Shown in pieces: positions 52,403 through 61,033 of a stretch of DNA of 64,000 nucleotides. Source of the stretch: Herpetosiphon giganteus. GTDB taxonomy: Bacteria; Chloroflexota; Chloroflexia; Chloroflexales; Herpetosiphonaceae. Numbering within the stretch: position 1 is the first letter of the stretch; each line of letters starts with the position of its first letter. The notes beneath the pieces are model-generated. The model was not told the origin of the DNA and did not search any database. It saw nothing but the letters and a program-made list of their open reading frames with translations. The stretch is taken from NCBI RefSeq assembly GCF_016907925.1, contig NZ_JAFBCZ010000003.1:248001-312000 (forward strand), written 5' to 3'. The position numbers and the translations under genes are program-made.

Positions 52403-53597
52403 TGCTGCGATTATTGTTGTAACCTACAACCACGCTCGCTATATTGGCGATTGCCTCAACTCATTGTTGGCGCTTGATCCTGCGCCCAGCGAATTGGTGG
52501 TGGTCGATAATGCCTCGCGTGATGAAACCGCCAAAATCGTCAAAAGCCAATTTCCTCAAGTGCGCTTTGTGCAAACCGGAGCCAATTTGGGCTTTGCAGG
52601 CGGCTGCAATCAAGGAGCGAGATTAACGTCCGCTGAATATATTGTGCTGGCTAATCCCGATTTAATTGTGCAGTCCGCTTGGCTTGAGCAGCTAATTGCG
52701 CCCTTGGAACGCTGGCCAAATATTGGTGCGGTTGGCGGCAAATTACTCTATCGCGATGGAATCACGCTTCAGCATGCTGGTGGAGTTTTGCGCTTGCCAT
52801 GGGGCTTAGGCCATCATCGGGGAGTCGGTGAGCTTGATCATGGCCAATATAACGCGCTAGAAACTGTTGATTATGTGACTGGCGCGGCCTTTGCTTGTCG
52901 GCGCAGCACCTGGGAAAGCTTCGATGGGCTTGATGAGCAATTTTACCCCGCCTATTACGAAGAAGTTGATTTTTGCACCCGCATGCGACGGGCAGGGCTT
53001 GATATTCTGTATACGCCGCGGGCTGTTGCAACCCATATTGAAGGCTCAAGCGTGGGCCATCGTAGCGCTGTCTACTTGCAGCTCTATCATTTCAATCGCT
53101 TGCGCTACCTCTTTAAATATTTCAACAATACTTGGCTGATGCGCACTTGGCTGCCCGCCGAGATGGGCCATATTCGGGCTTGTGCAAGCGACGATGAGAT
53201 TCAAGCGCTGAAGATTGCCTATTTAGCCTATCAATCAGCCTTTTTAAACCATGAATCGCAGCCGGTGATCAGCGAGCTTGATATTTTTCCTGATGAAACT
53301 GCCGACGGTGGCGAAACCGAATTGCAATGGATTGAACGCCAACTTCGTGCTAAAGTGAATGTTGCACCAGCGCCGATTCCAGCGCGGCGACCGTGGTTGG
53401 GGGCAATTCGCAACGGCCTATTACGTTTAGCCACTCGTGATTTTGTTGTGCCAATTGTGCAAGCACAAAACGATGCTAACGCAGCCTTACTAGAATCGAT
53501 TCAAGCATTGAGTCGTCAACGGCGCGCCGCCGATGCGACCATCCTACTACAAGGCATGCTATTAGCTAAAAGTCTTGATCAACAACCAAAGGCCTAA
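52389..53597 (+). CDS. Glycosyltransferase family 2 (rhamnosyltransferase-like)
   Basis: 402 residues with the GT-A order: 'IIVVTYNHARYIGDCLNSLL', 'ELVVVDNASRDETAKIV', 'NLGFAGGCNQGARL' and 'VLANPDLIVQ', then 'GAAFACRRSTWESFDGLDEQ' and 'EEVDFCTRMRRAGLDI' with the ED catalytic pair, typical of WbbL/RfbN-like enzymes. After about residue 290 comes a long helical tail. The start lies inside the last codons of mevalonate kinase with GAGG upstream, so the genes are translationally coupled even though their chemistry differs. Confidence 0.92.
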   Translation: MTMLDAAIIVVTYNHARYIGDCLNSLLALDPAPSELVVVDNASRDETAKIVKSQFPQVRFVQTGANLGFAGGCNQGARLTSAEYIVLANPDLIVQSAWLEQLIAPLERWPNIGAVGGKLLYRDGITLQHAGGVLRLPWGLGHHRGVGELDHGQYNALETVDYVTGAAFACRRSTWESFDGLDEQFYPAYYEEVDFCTRMRRAGLDILYTPRAVATHIEGSSVGHRSAVYLQLYHFNRLRYLFKYFNNTWLMRTWLPAEMGHIRACASDDEIQALKIAYLAYQSAFLNHESQPVISELDIFPDETADGGETELQWIERQLRAKVNVAPAPIPARRPWLGAIRNGLLRLATRDFVVPIVQAQNDANAALLESIQALSRQRRAADATILLQGMLLAKSLDQQPKA

Positions 53598-53717
53598 TCT
53601 TGCCCCTCTTGATCACCACGTTATGATAGTGTTAAGCCAATGTTTAGAGCATTGGATATTCTTTTGCTTTGGTCTGCGACGACTATTATTCATTTTTCGT
53701 TTTTAGGAGCGTCAACG

Positions 53718-54179
53718 ATGACCAAGATCCATCCACCGAGCCATCGGGTAGCGGCATTTGCGCTTATTTTTAATTCCAATGGTGCAGTGTTGCTTTCACG
53801 ACGGGCTGATAGCGGCTGGTGGAATTTGCCAGGTGGCGGAGTTGAATCCCACGAAAGTGTCAGCGAGGGCATTATTCGTGAGGTGCGTGAAGAAACAGGC
53901 TTAGAGGTTGCCGTAAATCGGCTGGTTGGGGTCTATTCCAAGCCCCAAAAGCATGAAGTCGTGCTAACCTTTGAGTGCAATGTGCTTGGCGGCGAACTCC
54001 AAACAACCGAGGAATCTGCGGAACATCAGTGGTTTGCCCCAGAATCCTTGCCCACCGAACAATTTCTGCCAAAACATCGTGAGCGAGTGCTCGATGCCTT
54101 GAGCAATCAACCAGCAGCGATTCTACGCGAACAACGTTCACCTTCAGTCGGCGACCATCAACCCAATCACAATCAATGA
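53718..54179 (+). CDS. Nudix hydrolase
   Basis: 153 residues. The Nudix box is complete: 'GGGVESHESVSEGIIREVRE' followed by 'ETG'. The protein is a compact single domain with a short His/Asn/Gln-rich tail ('GDHQPNHNQ'). TAGGAG precedes the ATG at 53718. It is the first of three consecutive plus-strand genes (Nudix, kinase, Nudix) with gaps of 8 and 5 bp, so they probably form one transcript. The substrate is not known. Confidence 0.9.
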   Translation: MTKIHPPSHRVAAFALIFNSNGAVLLSRRADSGWWNLPGGGVESHESVSEGIIREVREETGLEVAVNRLVGVYSKPQKHEVVLTFECNVLGGELQTTEESAEHQWFAPESLPTEQFLPKHRERVLDALSNQPAAILREQRSPSVGDHQPNHNQ

Positions 54180-54187
54180 GGTGAGCT

Positions 54188-55852
54188 GTGGCCATTCTCG
54201 ATAAGCTCCTCTCGCGCTCTGATGATGCCGATAATTTAAAGGGCGTAGAGTTTAAAGTTGGCGATATTATCGACCAACGCTACTTGGTGCGCAATGTGCG
54301 CAAAGGTTTTATGGGCTTGGTCTACATTGCCCGCGATTTGCGTTCGGAGCAGACCGTGGCCATGAAAACCTTTCAAGCCAAATTCACATGGGTCGATAGT
54401 GCAATTGCCAATTTCACCCGTGAGGCCGAAGTTTGGATGCGGCTTGGTTCGCATCCAAATGTTGTCGAAGCAACCAGAATTGTGACGATTGCAGGCCGTC
54501 CGCACATCGTTATGGAGTTTGTGCCTGGGGTTTCGCTGCGCGAGATGATGCGCCGTGGCCGTTTGCGCTTCAAACATATTCTCGATTTTGCCATCCAAAT
54601 TTGCTGGGGCATGCAATATGCCTACGATCGTTGTAATTTGATTCACCGCGATCTCAAGCCCGATAATGTGATGGTTACGCCCGAAGGCATTGCCAAAGTG
54701 ACCGACTTTGGCTTGGCCCAAGGTGCCAGCGTTTCAAATAAAGTGCGCTGGGGCCACGATTCGCAACATAACGACAGCAAAATTGTGACCCATGCTAGCG
54801 ATTTGTTTGGCGGCTCCCAACCATACATGTCGCCAGAGCAACGTGCGCCAGGCACGCCGCTAGGCACAACCAGCGATATTTATGCAATGGGCGTGATGCT
54901 ATATGAGATGATGATTGGCGATTTACCCTTCAAAGCGCCGACGGTTGCTGAATTGACCCATTTGCATTGCAACGTGCCACCGCCAACGCCTTCGGAAGTG
55001 CGGCCCGATTTGCGCCGCGGTTGCGACCACGTGATTTTGCGCTGTTTGGCCAAAAAAGCCAACGACCGCTACCAATCGTTCGATGAACTTGAACATGATT
55101 TGCAGTGGCTGCGCAAATATCACTTGGGCGAAGAACTGGCCCGCCCAACCGTGACGATTAGCGTCGAAACTCAAGCCGCTGATCTGAATGCTAAGGGCAT
55201 TGTGCATATGTCGTTGCACGAATATAGTGCTGCGCTCAAATGCTTTCGCCAAGCCACCGAGCTAGAAAGTGCGCGCGCAACCTATTGGCTCAATTTGGGG
55301 ATGTGCCAAGTGGCCTTGTTGGGTTACAACGATGCGCTCAAAAGCTACGAACATGCCTTGACGCTCTATCCAACGCGCGATGAAGAAGTGCGCTTGCACT
55401 GGCTTTCCGGCGAATCGCACGAATATTTGTATCAGCTGCGCGAAGCCTTGGAAGATTACGATTTGGCCTTGAACTTGGATAAAAAAGAGCGGCGGGCATG
55501 GCTGGGCCGTGGCCGCGTCTATAGTGCGTTGGCCTTGCCCAAAGAGGCCTTCCAAGCCTATGAATACGCTTCCAAGCTCGACCCAAATGATCCAATTACG
55601 TGGCGCAGTATGGGCTATGCCTCGCTCGAATTAAATCAAGCCAAGCAAGCCTTGTACTACTTCGATCAAGCCTTGAAGGTCAATCCGCGCGATGCTCAGG
55701 CATGGTGTGGCAAAGGCCAAGCCTTCTTTGATCTGCGTAAAAATAACGATGCCTTGCAAGCCTACGAAAAAGCCTATAAACTCGACGCGAATTTAGCCGA
55801 AGCCGTGATGGGCATGGCCAAAGTGCGTGGCCCTGGGGCAATACCGAGGTAA
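54188..55852 (+). CDS. Ser/Thr protein kinase with C-terminal TPR repeats
   Basis: 554 residues starting with GTG (GAGGTGA upstream). The kinase domain (about 20-315) has 'QTVAMKTFQAKF' (Lys), 'MEFVPGVSLREMMRRG', 'LIHRDLKPDNVMVTP', 'VTDFGLAQG', 'YMSPEQRAPGTPLGTTSDIY' and a closing 'RYQSFDELEHDL'. The glycine loop is weak ('RKGFMGLVY'). About six TPR units follow from residue 340 ('LNLGMCQVALLGYNDALKSY', 'WRSMGYASLELNQAKQALYY'), a module for holding protein partners. There is no membrane segment. It lies between two Nudix genes. Confidence 0.93.
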   Translation: MAILDKLLSRSDDADNLKGVEFKVGDIIDQRYLVRNVRKGFMGLVYIARDLRSEQTVAMKTFQAKFTWVDSAIANFTREAEVWMRLGSHPNVVEATRIVTIAGRPHIVMEFVPGVSLREMMRRGRLRFKHILDFAIQICWGMQYAYDRCNLIHRDLKPDNVMVTPEGIAKVTDFGLAQGASVSNKVRWGHDSQHNDSKIVTHASDLFGGSQPYMSPEQRAPGTPLGTTSDIYAMGVMLYEMMIGDLPFKAPTVAELTHLHCNVPPPTPSEVRPDLRRGCDHVILRCLAKKANDRYQSFDELEHDLQWLRKYHLGEELARPTVTISVETQAADLNAKGIVHMSLHEYSAALKCFRQATELESARATYWLNLGMCQVALLGYNDALKSYEHALTLYPTRDEEVRLHWLSGESHEYLYQLREALEDYDLALNLDKKERRAWLGRGRVYSALALPKEAFQAYEYASKLDPNDPITWRSMGYASLELNQAKQALYYFDQALKVNPRDAQAWCGKGQAFFDLRKNNDALQAYEKAYKLDANLAEAVMGMAKVRGPGAIPR

Positions 55853-55857
55853 GCATT

Positions 55858-56379
55858 ATGGGGCGTGAAGATCAAGGGATTAACAACAATTTGCATCGTT
55901 GGCAGGCCATTCCACGGACGCTGTGTTTTGTAACCTATGGCAGCGGAGCCGAGCGCCAAGTGTTGCTGCTGCGCGGCGCTCCTACCAAGCGGGTTTGGCC
56001 CAATCGCTTAAACGGGGTTGGTGGCCATATCGAGCGCAACGAAGATTTTCTGAGCGCGACGCTGCGCGAGGTGCACGAAGAAACTGGCTTGACAGTTGCC
56101 ACTCCCAGACTGGCTGGGATTGTGCATATCGATAGCGGCGCTGAAGTGGGCATTGTGATGGCGGTGTGGACTGCCGAAGCTAGCAATCAAAACTTCGTTC
56201 CAAGTGTTGAAGGCGCGTTGGAATGGCACGCGGCAAACCAACTGCCAACCAGCGATTTAGTTGATGATTTGGCGATTCTATTGCCAAAAGTGTTGAGCAT
56301 GCAGCCGCATGATCCGCCATTTTTTGCGCATTATTCCTACGACGAGCATAATCAACTGCGGATTGCTTGGCAAGCTTAA
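55858..56379 (+). CDS. Nudix hydrolase (MutT/8-oxo-dGTP-like)
   Basis: 173 residues. 'TLCFVTYGSGAERQVLLLRG', 'GVGGHIERNEDFLSATLREV' then 'HEETG' form the Nudix box region, and 'IDSGAEVGIVMAVWTAEA' follows as in MutT/YvcI-type enzymes. The C-terminus ends 'HYSYDEHNQLRIAWQA', typical for 8-oxo-dGTP diphosphatases of this branch. It begins 5 bp after the TPR kinase and probably shares its transcript. A hairpin (gcacgg/ccgtgc, 56411-56428) follows. Confidence 0.9.
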   Translation: MGREDQGINNNLHRWQAIPRTLCFVTYGSGAERQVLLLRGAPTKRVWPNRLNGVGGHIERNEDFLSATLREVHEETGLTVATPRLAGIVHIDSGAEVGIVMAVWTAEASNQNFVPSVEGALEWHAANQLPTSDLVDDLAILLPKVLSMQPHDPPFFAHYSYDEHNQLRIAWQA

Positions 56380-56410
56380 TGCAGAAATAATTTAATCAAA
56401 CCCACAACAG

Positions 56411-56428
56411 GCACGGCTTAGCCCGTGC
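56411..56428 (+). terminator. Small hairpin after the Nudix gene
   Basis: GCACGG/CCGTGC with a 6-base loop, followed by TTGTTGC. It is a weak terminator candidate between the kinase operon and the next gene. Confidence 0.45.
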
Positions 56429-56451
56429 TTGTTGCATGCAGGAGCATACAT

Positions 56452-56739
56452 ATGCCACTAACACCCTATGGTAACCCCAACGATGCGCCAGGTAAGGTGC
56501 TTGGCTCGAAGTTATTGATCATTTTAGGGGCGATTTTGGCCTTGGCTGGCTTGTTGTTAAGCATCTTTGGCGATCTTTGGACGGGCCTGATGCTGCTTGG
56601 GGCTGGCGTTAGCTTTAGTTGCTTTAGCGTGATGCAATCGAACACGCCCGAATCAACCCGCAACCGAAACTTGCTTTTAGGCGTAGGTCTGATTGCGGGG
56701 ATTGTGGCATGGTTGGCAGCAATCAAATTAGTGCTTTAG
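56452..56739 (+). CDS. Small membrane protein with three hydrophobic segments
   Basis: 95 residues from the ATG at 56452, which has GGAG upstream. Segments 'LLIILGAILALAGLLLSIFG', 'LWTGLMLLGAGVSFSCF' and 'LLLGVGLIAGIVAWLAAI' are hydrophobic, separated by a short polar loop (NTPESTRNRN). The N-terminus is Pro/Asn/Asp-rich. It is not recognised. It lies between the kinase/Nudix operon and the sensor-like gene, which has its own promoter. Confidence 0.7.
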   Translation: MPLTPYGNPNDAPGKVLGSKLLIILGAILALAGLLLSIFGDLWTGLMLLGAGVSFSCFSVMQSNTPESTRNRNLLLGVGLIAGIVAWLAAIKLVL

Positions 56740-56757
56740 AAACGGCTCGTCGCGCCA

Positions 56758-56766
56758 TGCTATAAT
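56758..56766 (+). promoter_or_regulatory. Extended -10 promoter of the membrane regulator
   Basis: TGCTATAAT (56758-56766) has the same extended -10 word as the tmRNA promoter. It lies 67 bp before the ATG at 56834. Confidence 0.65.
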
Positions 56767-56833
56767 TCAAGTTGGCGGCAATGCTGCGGCCACAGTTCGC
56801 AAACTACATTCTCAATCGCTAGGAAATTTAGGT

Positions 56834-58771
56834 ATGGTGGCGGCGTTTTCGTGGACTAATTTTTTGCTAGCAGCCAATGACCTAACGCTAGCAGCAATTG
56901 TGGTCGTAGGGTTTTCGTTATTTGCCTATATTGCTCTGCACAATTGGCGCAATGGGGTAGCGCGTTCGTTTTGTTTGCTGATCGTTGGCTTGATGATTGT
57001 GCTTGGGGGCGCAATTCTACAACGTCAAGCACAAACTGAAGCTACTCGCCATGTGCTTTGGCGCATTCAATGGGCAGGGATTAGCCTTGTGCCTGCGGCC
57101 TACTACCACTTTGCTGAATCGCTGCTGCGCAGCACTGGTGATCCACGTATGTGGACGCGAGTGCTCTTACCATTATTCTATACATTTAGCGTTGGCTTTT
57201 GGTTGGTGGCGCTCACCAGCAATCTTTTGGTGATCGATGTTCCCAGCCAGCCGTATGTTGGTTTTGGCAAAGGGCCGCTCTTTTGGTTTTTTATTAGCTA
57301 TTTTGTGGCGGTCTGTTCATTGGGCGTGTGGTGCATTCGCCAAGCCCATCGCCGCTCGATCACTCCGGCCAATCGGCGGCGCTTATGGTATTTAAGTACT
57401 TCTTTTTTAGCACCCTTTTTGGGGGTGTTTCCCTATTTAATCATCGCTGCCAATACTACGGTTGTGCCATCCTGGCTTTCGTTGATGTTACTAGGTGCGA
57501 GCACGACCGGCGTAGGAGTGATGATGACCCTCATGACCTATAGCGTCGCTTTCCATGGGGTGATTGTTCCGGATCGCTTAGTTAAGTATAATTTCTTAAG
57601 ATACATTTTATATGGGCCAGTGGTTGGCGTGGCCTTGATTATCTGTTTACAATTGGTTGAGCCGTTGAGTGCTTCAACTGGCTTGCCGCGCGCAACGATC
57701 ACGATCTTTGGGGTGATGCTGATGACGGTGGTGATGCCAATTTTTATTGGGCGAATTCGGCCAACCGTCGATACCCTAATTTATCGCCAAGATAGCGATG
57801 AAGTGCGTTGGATGCGGCGCTTCGAGGAGCGAGCTTTTACGCGCCAAGATTTACGCCAATTGCTCGAAAATACCTTGGTCGCCGTTTGTGGCTCGTTGCG
57901 GGTTGAATCGGGCTTTGTGCTGGCTCCCAATGAGGATCAATTTACAGTTCAAGCCTCGTGTGGCCCGCGCCGCACGATCAAACAGTTTTTAAATGTCAAT
58001 AATATTAGCGAACTCTTGCAAAGCTTGCCACACGGCGCTTTTCGCAACGATCGCATGCCTGAGGTCGAGGATTTTAGCATTCACGATGGGTTTTGTTTGT
58101 TGCCATTGTACAATAGCCAGCAGGAATTACTGGGCGCAATAGGCATTGGCTGTAAACCTGAGCAGCTGACCATCCCAACTCGTCAATTAATCGCAACCTT
58201 GGCGCATCAGATGGAATTGGCGCTGACTCATATGCAATTGCAGCAAAATCTATTTAGCTCGTTGCGTGGGCTAGCCCCGCAGAGCGCTTCGCTGTTACAA
58301 TTGACCAGCGAAATTGAAACGCCAGCCTCAGAAATGGCCGATGCGATTGCGGATGTGGCGTTGCACCCTGAGTTTCCCCAATTGGTGAAAGATGCGCTTT
58401 CGCATTATTGGGGCGGGCCAAAACTGAGCGATAGCCCATTGCTCGATTTGCGCACGGTGCGTCAATTGCTTAATACTCAAGGTGGCAGCCCAACCCGCGC
58501 CTTGCAAGGCGTGTTGCGCCAAGCAATTGAAAATATTCGGCCTGAAGATCAACTTGATCCTTCTGCGCCCGAATGGATGATTTACAATATTTTAGAGTTA
58601 CGCTTTCTCAAAGGCTTACGGATTCGCGAGATTATAGATAAGCTCGCAATGAGCGAATCGGATTTTTATCGAAAACAACGGGTGGCGGTGGAAGAAGTGG
58701 CCCGTCAGTTGGCGCTGATGGAAGACCAAGGCGATCGCCCTTCCGGCTCGGTTGAGCGACAACGTCCCTAA
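56834..58771 (+). CDS. Membrane regulator: seven-helix sensor, GAF-like domain, C-terminal HTH
   Basis: 645 residues. The first 300 form about eight hydrophobic helices in the layout of histidine-kinase N-terminal 7TM regions. Then a linker ('GRIRPTVDTLIYRQDSDEVR') and a GAF-like domain (about 340-480: 'LLENTLVAVCGSLRVESGFV', 'GFCLLPLYNSQQELLGAIGI') follow. No kinase H-box or ATPase is present. The C-terminus (about 585-630) has 'LELRFLKGLRIREIIDKLAM' and 'SESDFYRKQRVAVEEVARQL', a sigma-region-4-like helix-turn-helix. The protein therefore looks like a membrane sensor that binds DNA itself. It is followed 25 bp later by the REC/GGDEF gene in the same direction. Confidence 0.8.
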   Translation: MVAAFSWTNFLLAANDLTLAAIVVVGFSLFAYIALHNWRNGVARSFCLLIVGLMIVLGGAILQRQAQTEATRHVLWRIQWAGISLVPAAYYHFAESLLRSTGDPRMWTRVLLPLFYTFSVGFWLVALTSNLLVIDVPSQPYVGFGKGPLFWFFISYFVAVCSLGVWCIRQAHRRSITPANRRRLWYLSTSFLAPFLGVFPYLIIAANTTVVPSWLSLMLLGASTTGVGVMMTLMTYSVAFHGVIVPDRLVKYNFLRYILYGPVVGVALIICLQLVEPLSASTGLPRATITIFGVMLMTVVMPIFIGRIRPTVDTLIYRQDSDEVRWMRRFEERAFTRQDLRQLLENTLVAVCGSLRVESGFVLAPNEDQFTVQASCGPRRTIKQFLNVNNISELLQSLPHGAFRNDRMPEVEDFSIHDGFCLLPLYNSQQELLGAIGIGCKPEQLTIPTRQLIATLAHQMELALTHMQLQQNLFSSLRGLAPQSASLLQLTSEIETPASEMADAIADVALHPEFPQLVKDALSHYWGGPKLSDSPLLDLRTVRQLLNTQGGSPTRALQGVLRQAIENIRPEDQLDPSAPEWMIYNILELRFLKGLRIREIIDKLAMSESDFYRKQRVAVEEVARQLALMEDQGDRPSGSVERQRP

Positions 58772-58796
58772 GCGCAAGGCATCTGGAGACACCTGT

Positions 58797-60455
58797 ATGG
58801 ATAGCTACGAACGCCGTTCTCGTTTTGTTCACCGTTTTGCAACGCCGCTCACCACCTTGAACGCAGGTTTGGCCTTGCTTGAACGTTATTTAGCCGAAAC
58901 CAACGCCAATTCGGCCCAAATTGCCGAGGTGATGGGCTTACTCAATCGCTCGGCAACACGCTTGGGCAGCGCAATTGATGTGTTGCAAGAATATATGTTT
59001 GACCATGCAACCGGCATTCAGGTGATTATCCCTGATGAGGTGCTGGCCCAACGTCCGCAACAAACCAACCAAGCGCCTGCAGAAGCGCCACATTCGGCTT
59101 TGCCCAAATATCCTCCCGATATCGACACCAGCAAGCCGTGTGTTTTGTTGATTGAAGATTCGCAGACCTATCGGGCCGTGGTTTCGGCTCGCTTGACGCA
59201 ATCGGGCTATAACGTGGTTACTGCGCCCGATGGCATGGCGGGCTTAGATTTGGCGCGGGCCTATCAGCCGGTCGCAATTATTCTCGACCTGATGTTGCCG
59301 CATCTCAATGGCGAACAAGTGGCCTTTGTGTTGGGCGAAGATCCAGAAACCAAGCATATTCCAATTATTATTTACACTGGTTTGGAAGCAACTCAAACCG
59401 AAAAACTAGAGCTTGACCCACGGCTGCAAATTATTCGCAAAGACGAGGCCTTGGATCGTTTGCCAATTATGGTCAGCGAACTGGTGATCAAAAGCCGCAA
59501 GAAAACCATTGCCGAGCTTTTGATTATCGAAGATGATCAAGAAATTCAACAAGTTGTCAGTCAAGGCTTATCGAATGCTGGCTATTCGATTACGGTCACG
59601 ACCAGCGGCGAGGAAGGCTTGCGGCTCGCCATGCGCCAGCCCTTCGACTTGATTATGCTCGATTTGATGTTGCCCGATATTGATGGCTGGACGGTGCTGC
59701 GCCAGTTGCGCGAGCGCACCCAAACCGCCACTACGCCGCTGATGCTGGTTTCGGCGCTGGGCAAGCCCGAAGAAAAAGTCCGCGGCTTTCAACTTGGCGC
59801 AGACGATTATATTACCAAGCCCTTTGATTGGAACGAATTGCTGGCGCGGATTAGTGCCTCGCTGCGTCGCCGCGAAGTCGAAGGCAACGCCAACCCATCG
59901 ACGATGCTACCAGGCAATCGGGCAATTGAGCGAGCCATCGCGGCGCGGCTTGATCGCAAACAGCCGTTTGTGGTGGGCTACTGCGATCTCGACCACTTCA
60001 AAGCCTACAATGATGAATATGGCTTTCTCAAAGGCGATGCGATTATTCACCAAACGGCGCGCATAATTACTGGCGCGGTGGAGCGTTCGGGAGCTGCTGG
60101 CGATTTTGTGGGCCACATCGGCGGCGATGATTTTGTGTTTTTGGCTCATCCCGATAATGTGGCGGCGATCTGCGAATCGATCATTCGTGAGTTTGATCAG
60201 CTTGCTCCGTTGTATTACGACATTGAATCGCGCCAACGTGGCTTTATTCGCCAAAATGATCGCGAGGGCAATCCCAAGCAATTTCCGTTTGTGAGCATCT
60301 CGATTGGCGTGGTTTCAAGCCTCAATCACCACATTAGCCACTTTGCCGAGTTTGGCGATTTGGCCGCCGATGTGAAAAAGCGGGCCAAGGCGCATAAAGG
60401 CAGCGTTTATTTGATTGAAACTGGCGATCAAGCGACTGTGAAAGTAGCGAGCTAG
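58797..60455 (+). CDS. DHp-like domain, two receivers and GGDEF diguanylate cyclase
   Basis: 552 residues from the ATG at 58797, which has GGAG 8 bases upstream. Residues 1-65 form a helical hairpin with 'FVHRFATPLTTLNAGL', very like a histidine-kinase H-box, but no ATPase domain follows. Receiver 1 is at about 120-235 ('CVLLIEDSQ', 'AIILDLMLPHLNG'). Receiver 2 is at about 250-370 ('ELLIIEDDQ', 'DLIMLDLMLPDIDG', 'DDYITKPFDW'). Residues 375-540 are a GGDEF domain with 'GHIGGDDFVFL' (an active-type GGDDF signature) and 'GYCDLDHFKAYND'. No RxxD inhibitory site precedes it. The enzyme probably makes cyclic di-GMP under control of two phosphate inputs, with the DHp hairpin as a phosphorelay or dimerisation module. 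Confidence 0.9.
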   Translation: MDSYERRSRFVHRFATPLTTLNAGLALLERYLAETNANSAQIAEVMGLLNRSATRLGSAIDVLQEYMFDHATGIQVIIPDEVLAQRPQQTNQAPAEAPHSALPKYPPDIDTSKPCVLLIEDSQTYRAVVSARLTQSGYNVVTAPDGMAGLDLARAYQPVAIILDLMLPHLNGEQVAFVLGEDPETKHIPIIIYTGLEATQTEKLELDPRLQIIRKDEALDRLPIMVSELVIKSRKKTIAELLIIEDDQEIQQVVSQGLSNAGYSITVTTSGEEGLRLAMRQPFDLIMLDLMLPDIDGWTVLRQLRERTQTATTPLMLVSALGKPEEKVRGFQLGADDYITKPFDWNELLARISASLRRREVEGNANPSTMLPGNRAIERAIAARLDRKQPFVVGYCDLDHFKAYNDEYGFLKGDAIIHQTARIITGAVERSGAAGDFVGHIGGDDFVFLAHPDNVAAICESIIREFDQLAPLYYDIESRQRGFIRQNDREGNPKQFPFVSISIGVVSSLNHHISHFAEFGDLAADVKKRAKAHKGSVYLIETGDQATVKVAS

Positions 60456-60465
60456 AACTTCCTAA

Positions 60466-60505
60466 ACCCCAACCCCTCGCCCGTCCAACGGGCGAGGGGC
60501 TTTAA
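60466..60505. repeat. Partial family A repeat
   Basis: 'aaccccaacccctcgcccgtccaacgggcgaggggctttaa' is a truncated unit that folds (cccctcgcccg/cgggcgagggg) and may end the GGDEF transcript. Confidence 0.7.
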
Positions 60506-60559
60506 TTTGGTGGTTTTAGCTTGGTTTGGGGAAGTTTACGATTGGGAAAGGAGATTCGT

Positions 60560-60910
60560 ATGTCTCGTTGCTGGCAAGAACAGTATGATCCTGAATTACA
60601 CCCAGATTATATGTCCTCAAGCTGGATTGGCGGGCAAAAAGCAATGCGTGAAGCAACACCACTTGTGCCTCAGTGGGTTTATTGCGTCCATGTCTGCTCA
60701 TTTACATTCCTTTTCCATTCGCTTGATCAGCTTCGCACCTGTCTCGGCCACTTTGAGCAGAAATTGCACCCAAGCAGCCGCGAGCCAGGCTATAGCCTTG
60801 AGCATTATTGGCAACGCTGGTATGAGCGCCTGCCAGCCTATCTATTTAAGGAGCCGAAGCGCCAAAGGGTTATTCGCGCTCTGCGGCAGGCCTTGAACCA
60901 ATTTGATTGA
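60560..60910 (+). CDS. Small hypothetical protein
   Basis: 116 residues from the ATG at 60560, which has AAAGGAG 7-8 bases upstream. The sequence is rich in aromatic residues and His ('CWQEQYDPELHPDY', 'HYWQRWYERLPAYLFKEPKR'), has three Cys, and ends in a basic helix ('RVIRALRQALNQ'). There is no signal peptide or membrane helix; the middle 'VCSFTFLFHSLDQL' is moderately hydrophobic. I do not recognise it. The ribosome site and residue composition support coding over the alternative frames in this stretch. Confidence 0.6.
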   Translation: MSRCWQEQYDPELHPDYMSSSWIGGQKAMREATPLVPQWVYCVHVCSFTFLFHSLDQLRTCLGHFEQKLHPSSREPGYSLEHYWQRWYERLPAYLFKEPKRQRVIRALRQALNQFD

Positions 60911-60992
60911 GCTGAAATAGCCACGTTACGGTTAGTAACCCAACGACTATGATTATGAGTTTTTCAGAATTTGTGTTCAATACGGAATTGAT

Positions 60993-61025
60993 GCCCTCTC
61001 CCAAATGTTGAGAGAGGGGCTTTTT
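60993..61025 (+). terminator. Intrinsic terminator between convergent genes
   Basis: GCCCTCTC pairs with GAGAGGGGC (one bulge), followed by TTTTT at 61021-61025. It lies just before the stop of the minus-strand permease gene. Part of it matches family A repeat sequence. Confidence 0.75.
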
Positions 61026-61033
61026 GTTTCAAA

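Noticed and set aside
60507-60896. Alternative plus-strand frame overlapping the small hypothetical gene at 60560
   Set aside because: It has no ribosome site, whereas the other frame has AAAGGAG correctly placed before its ATG.
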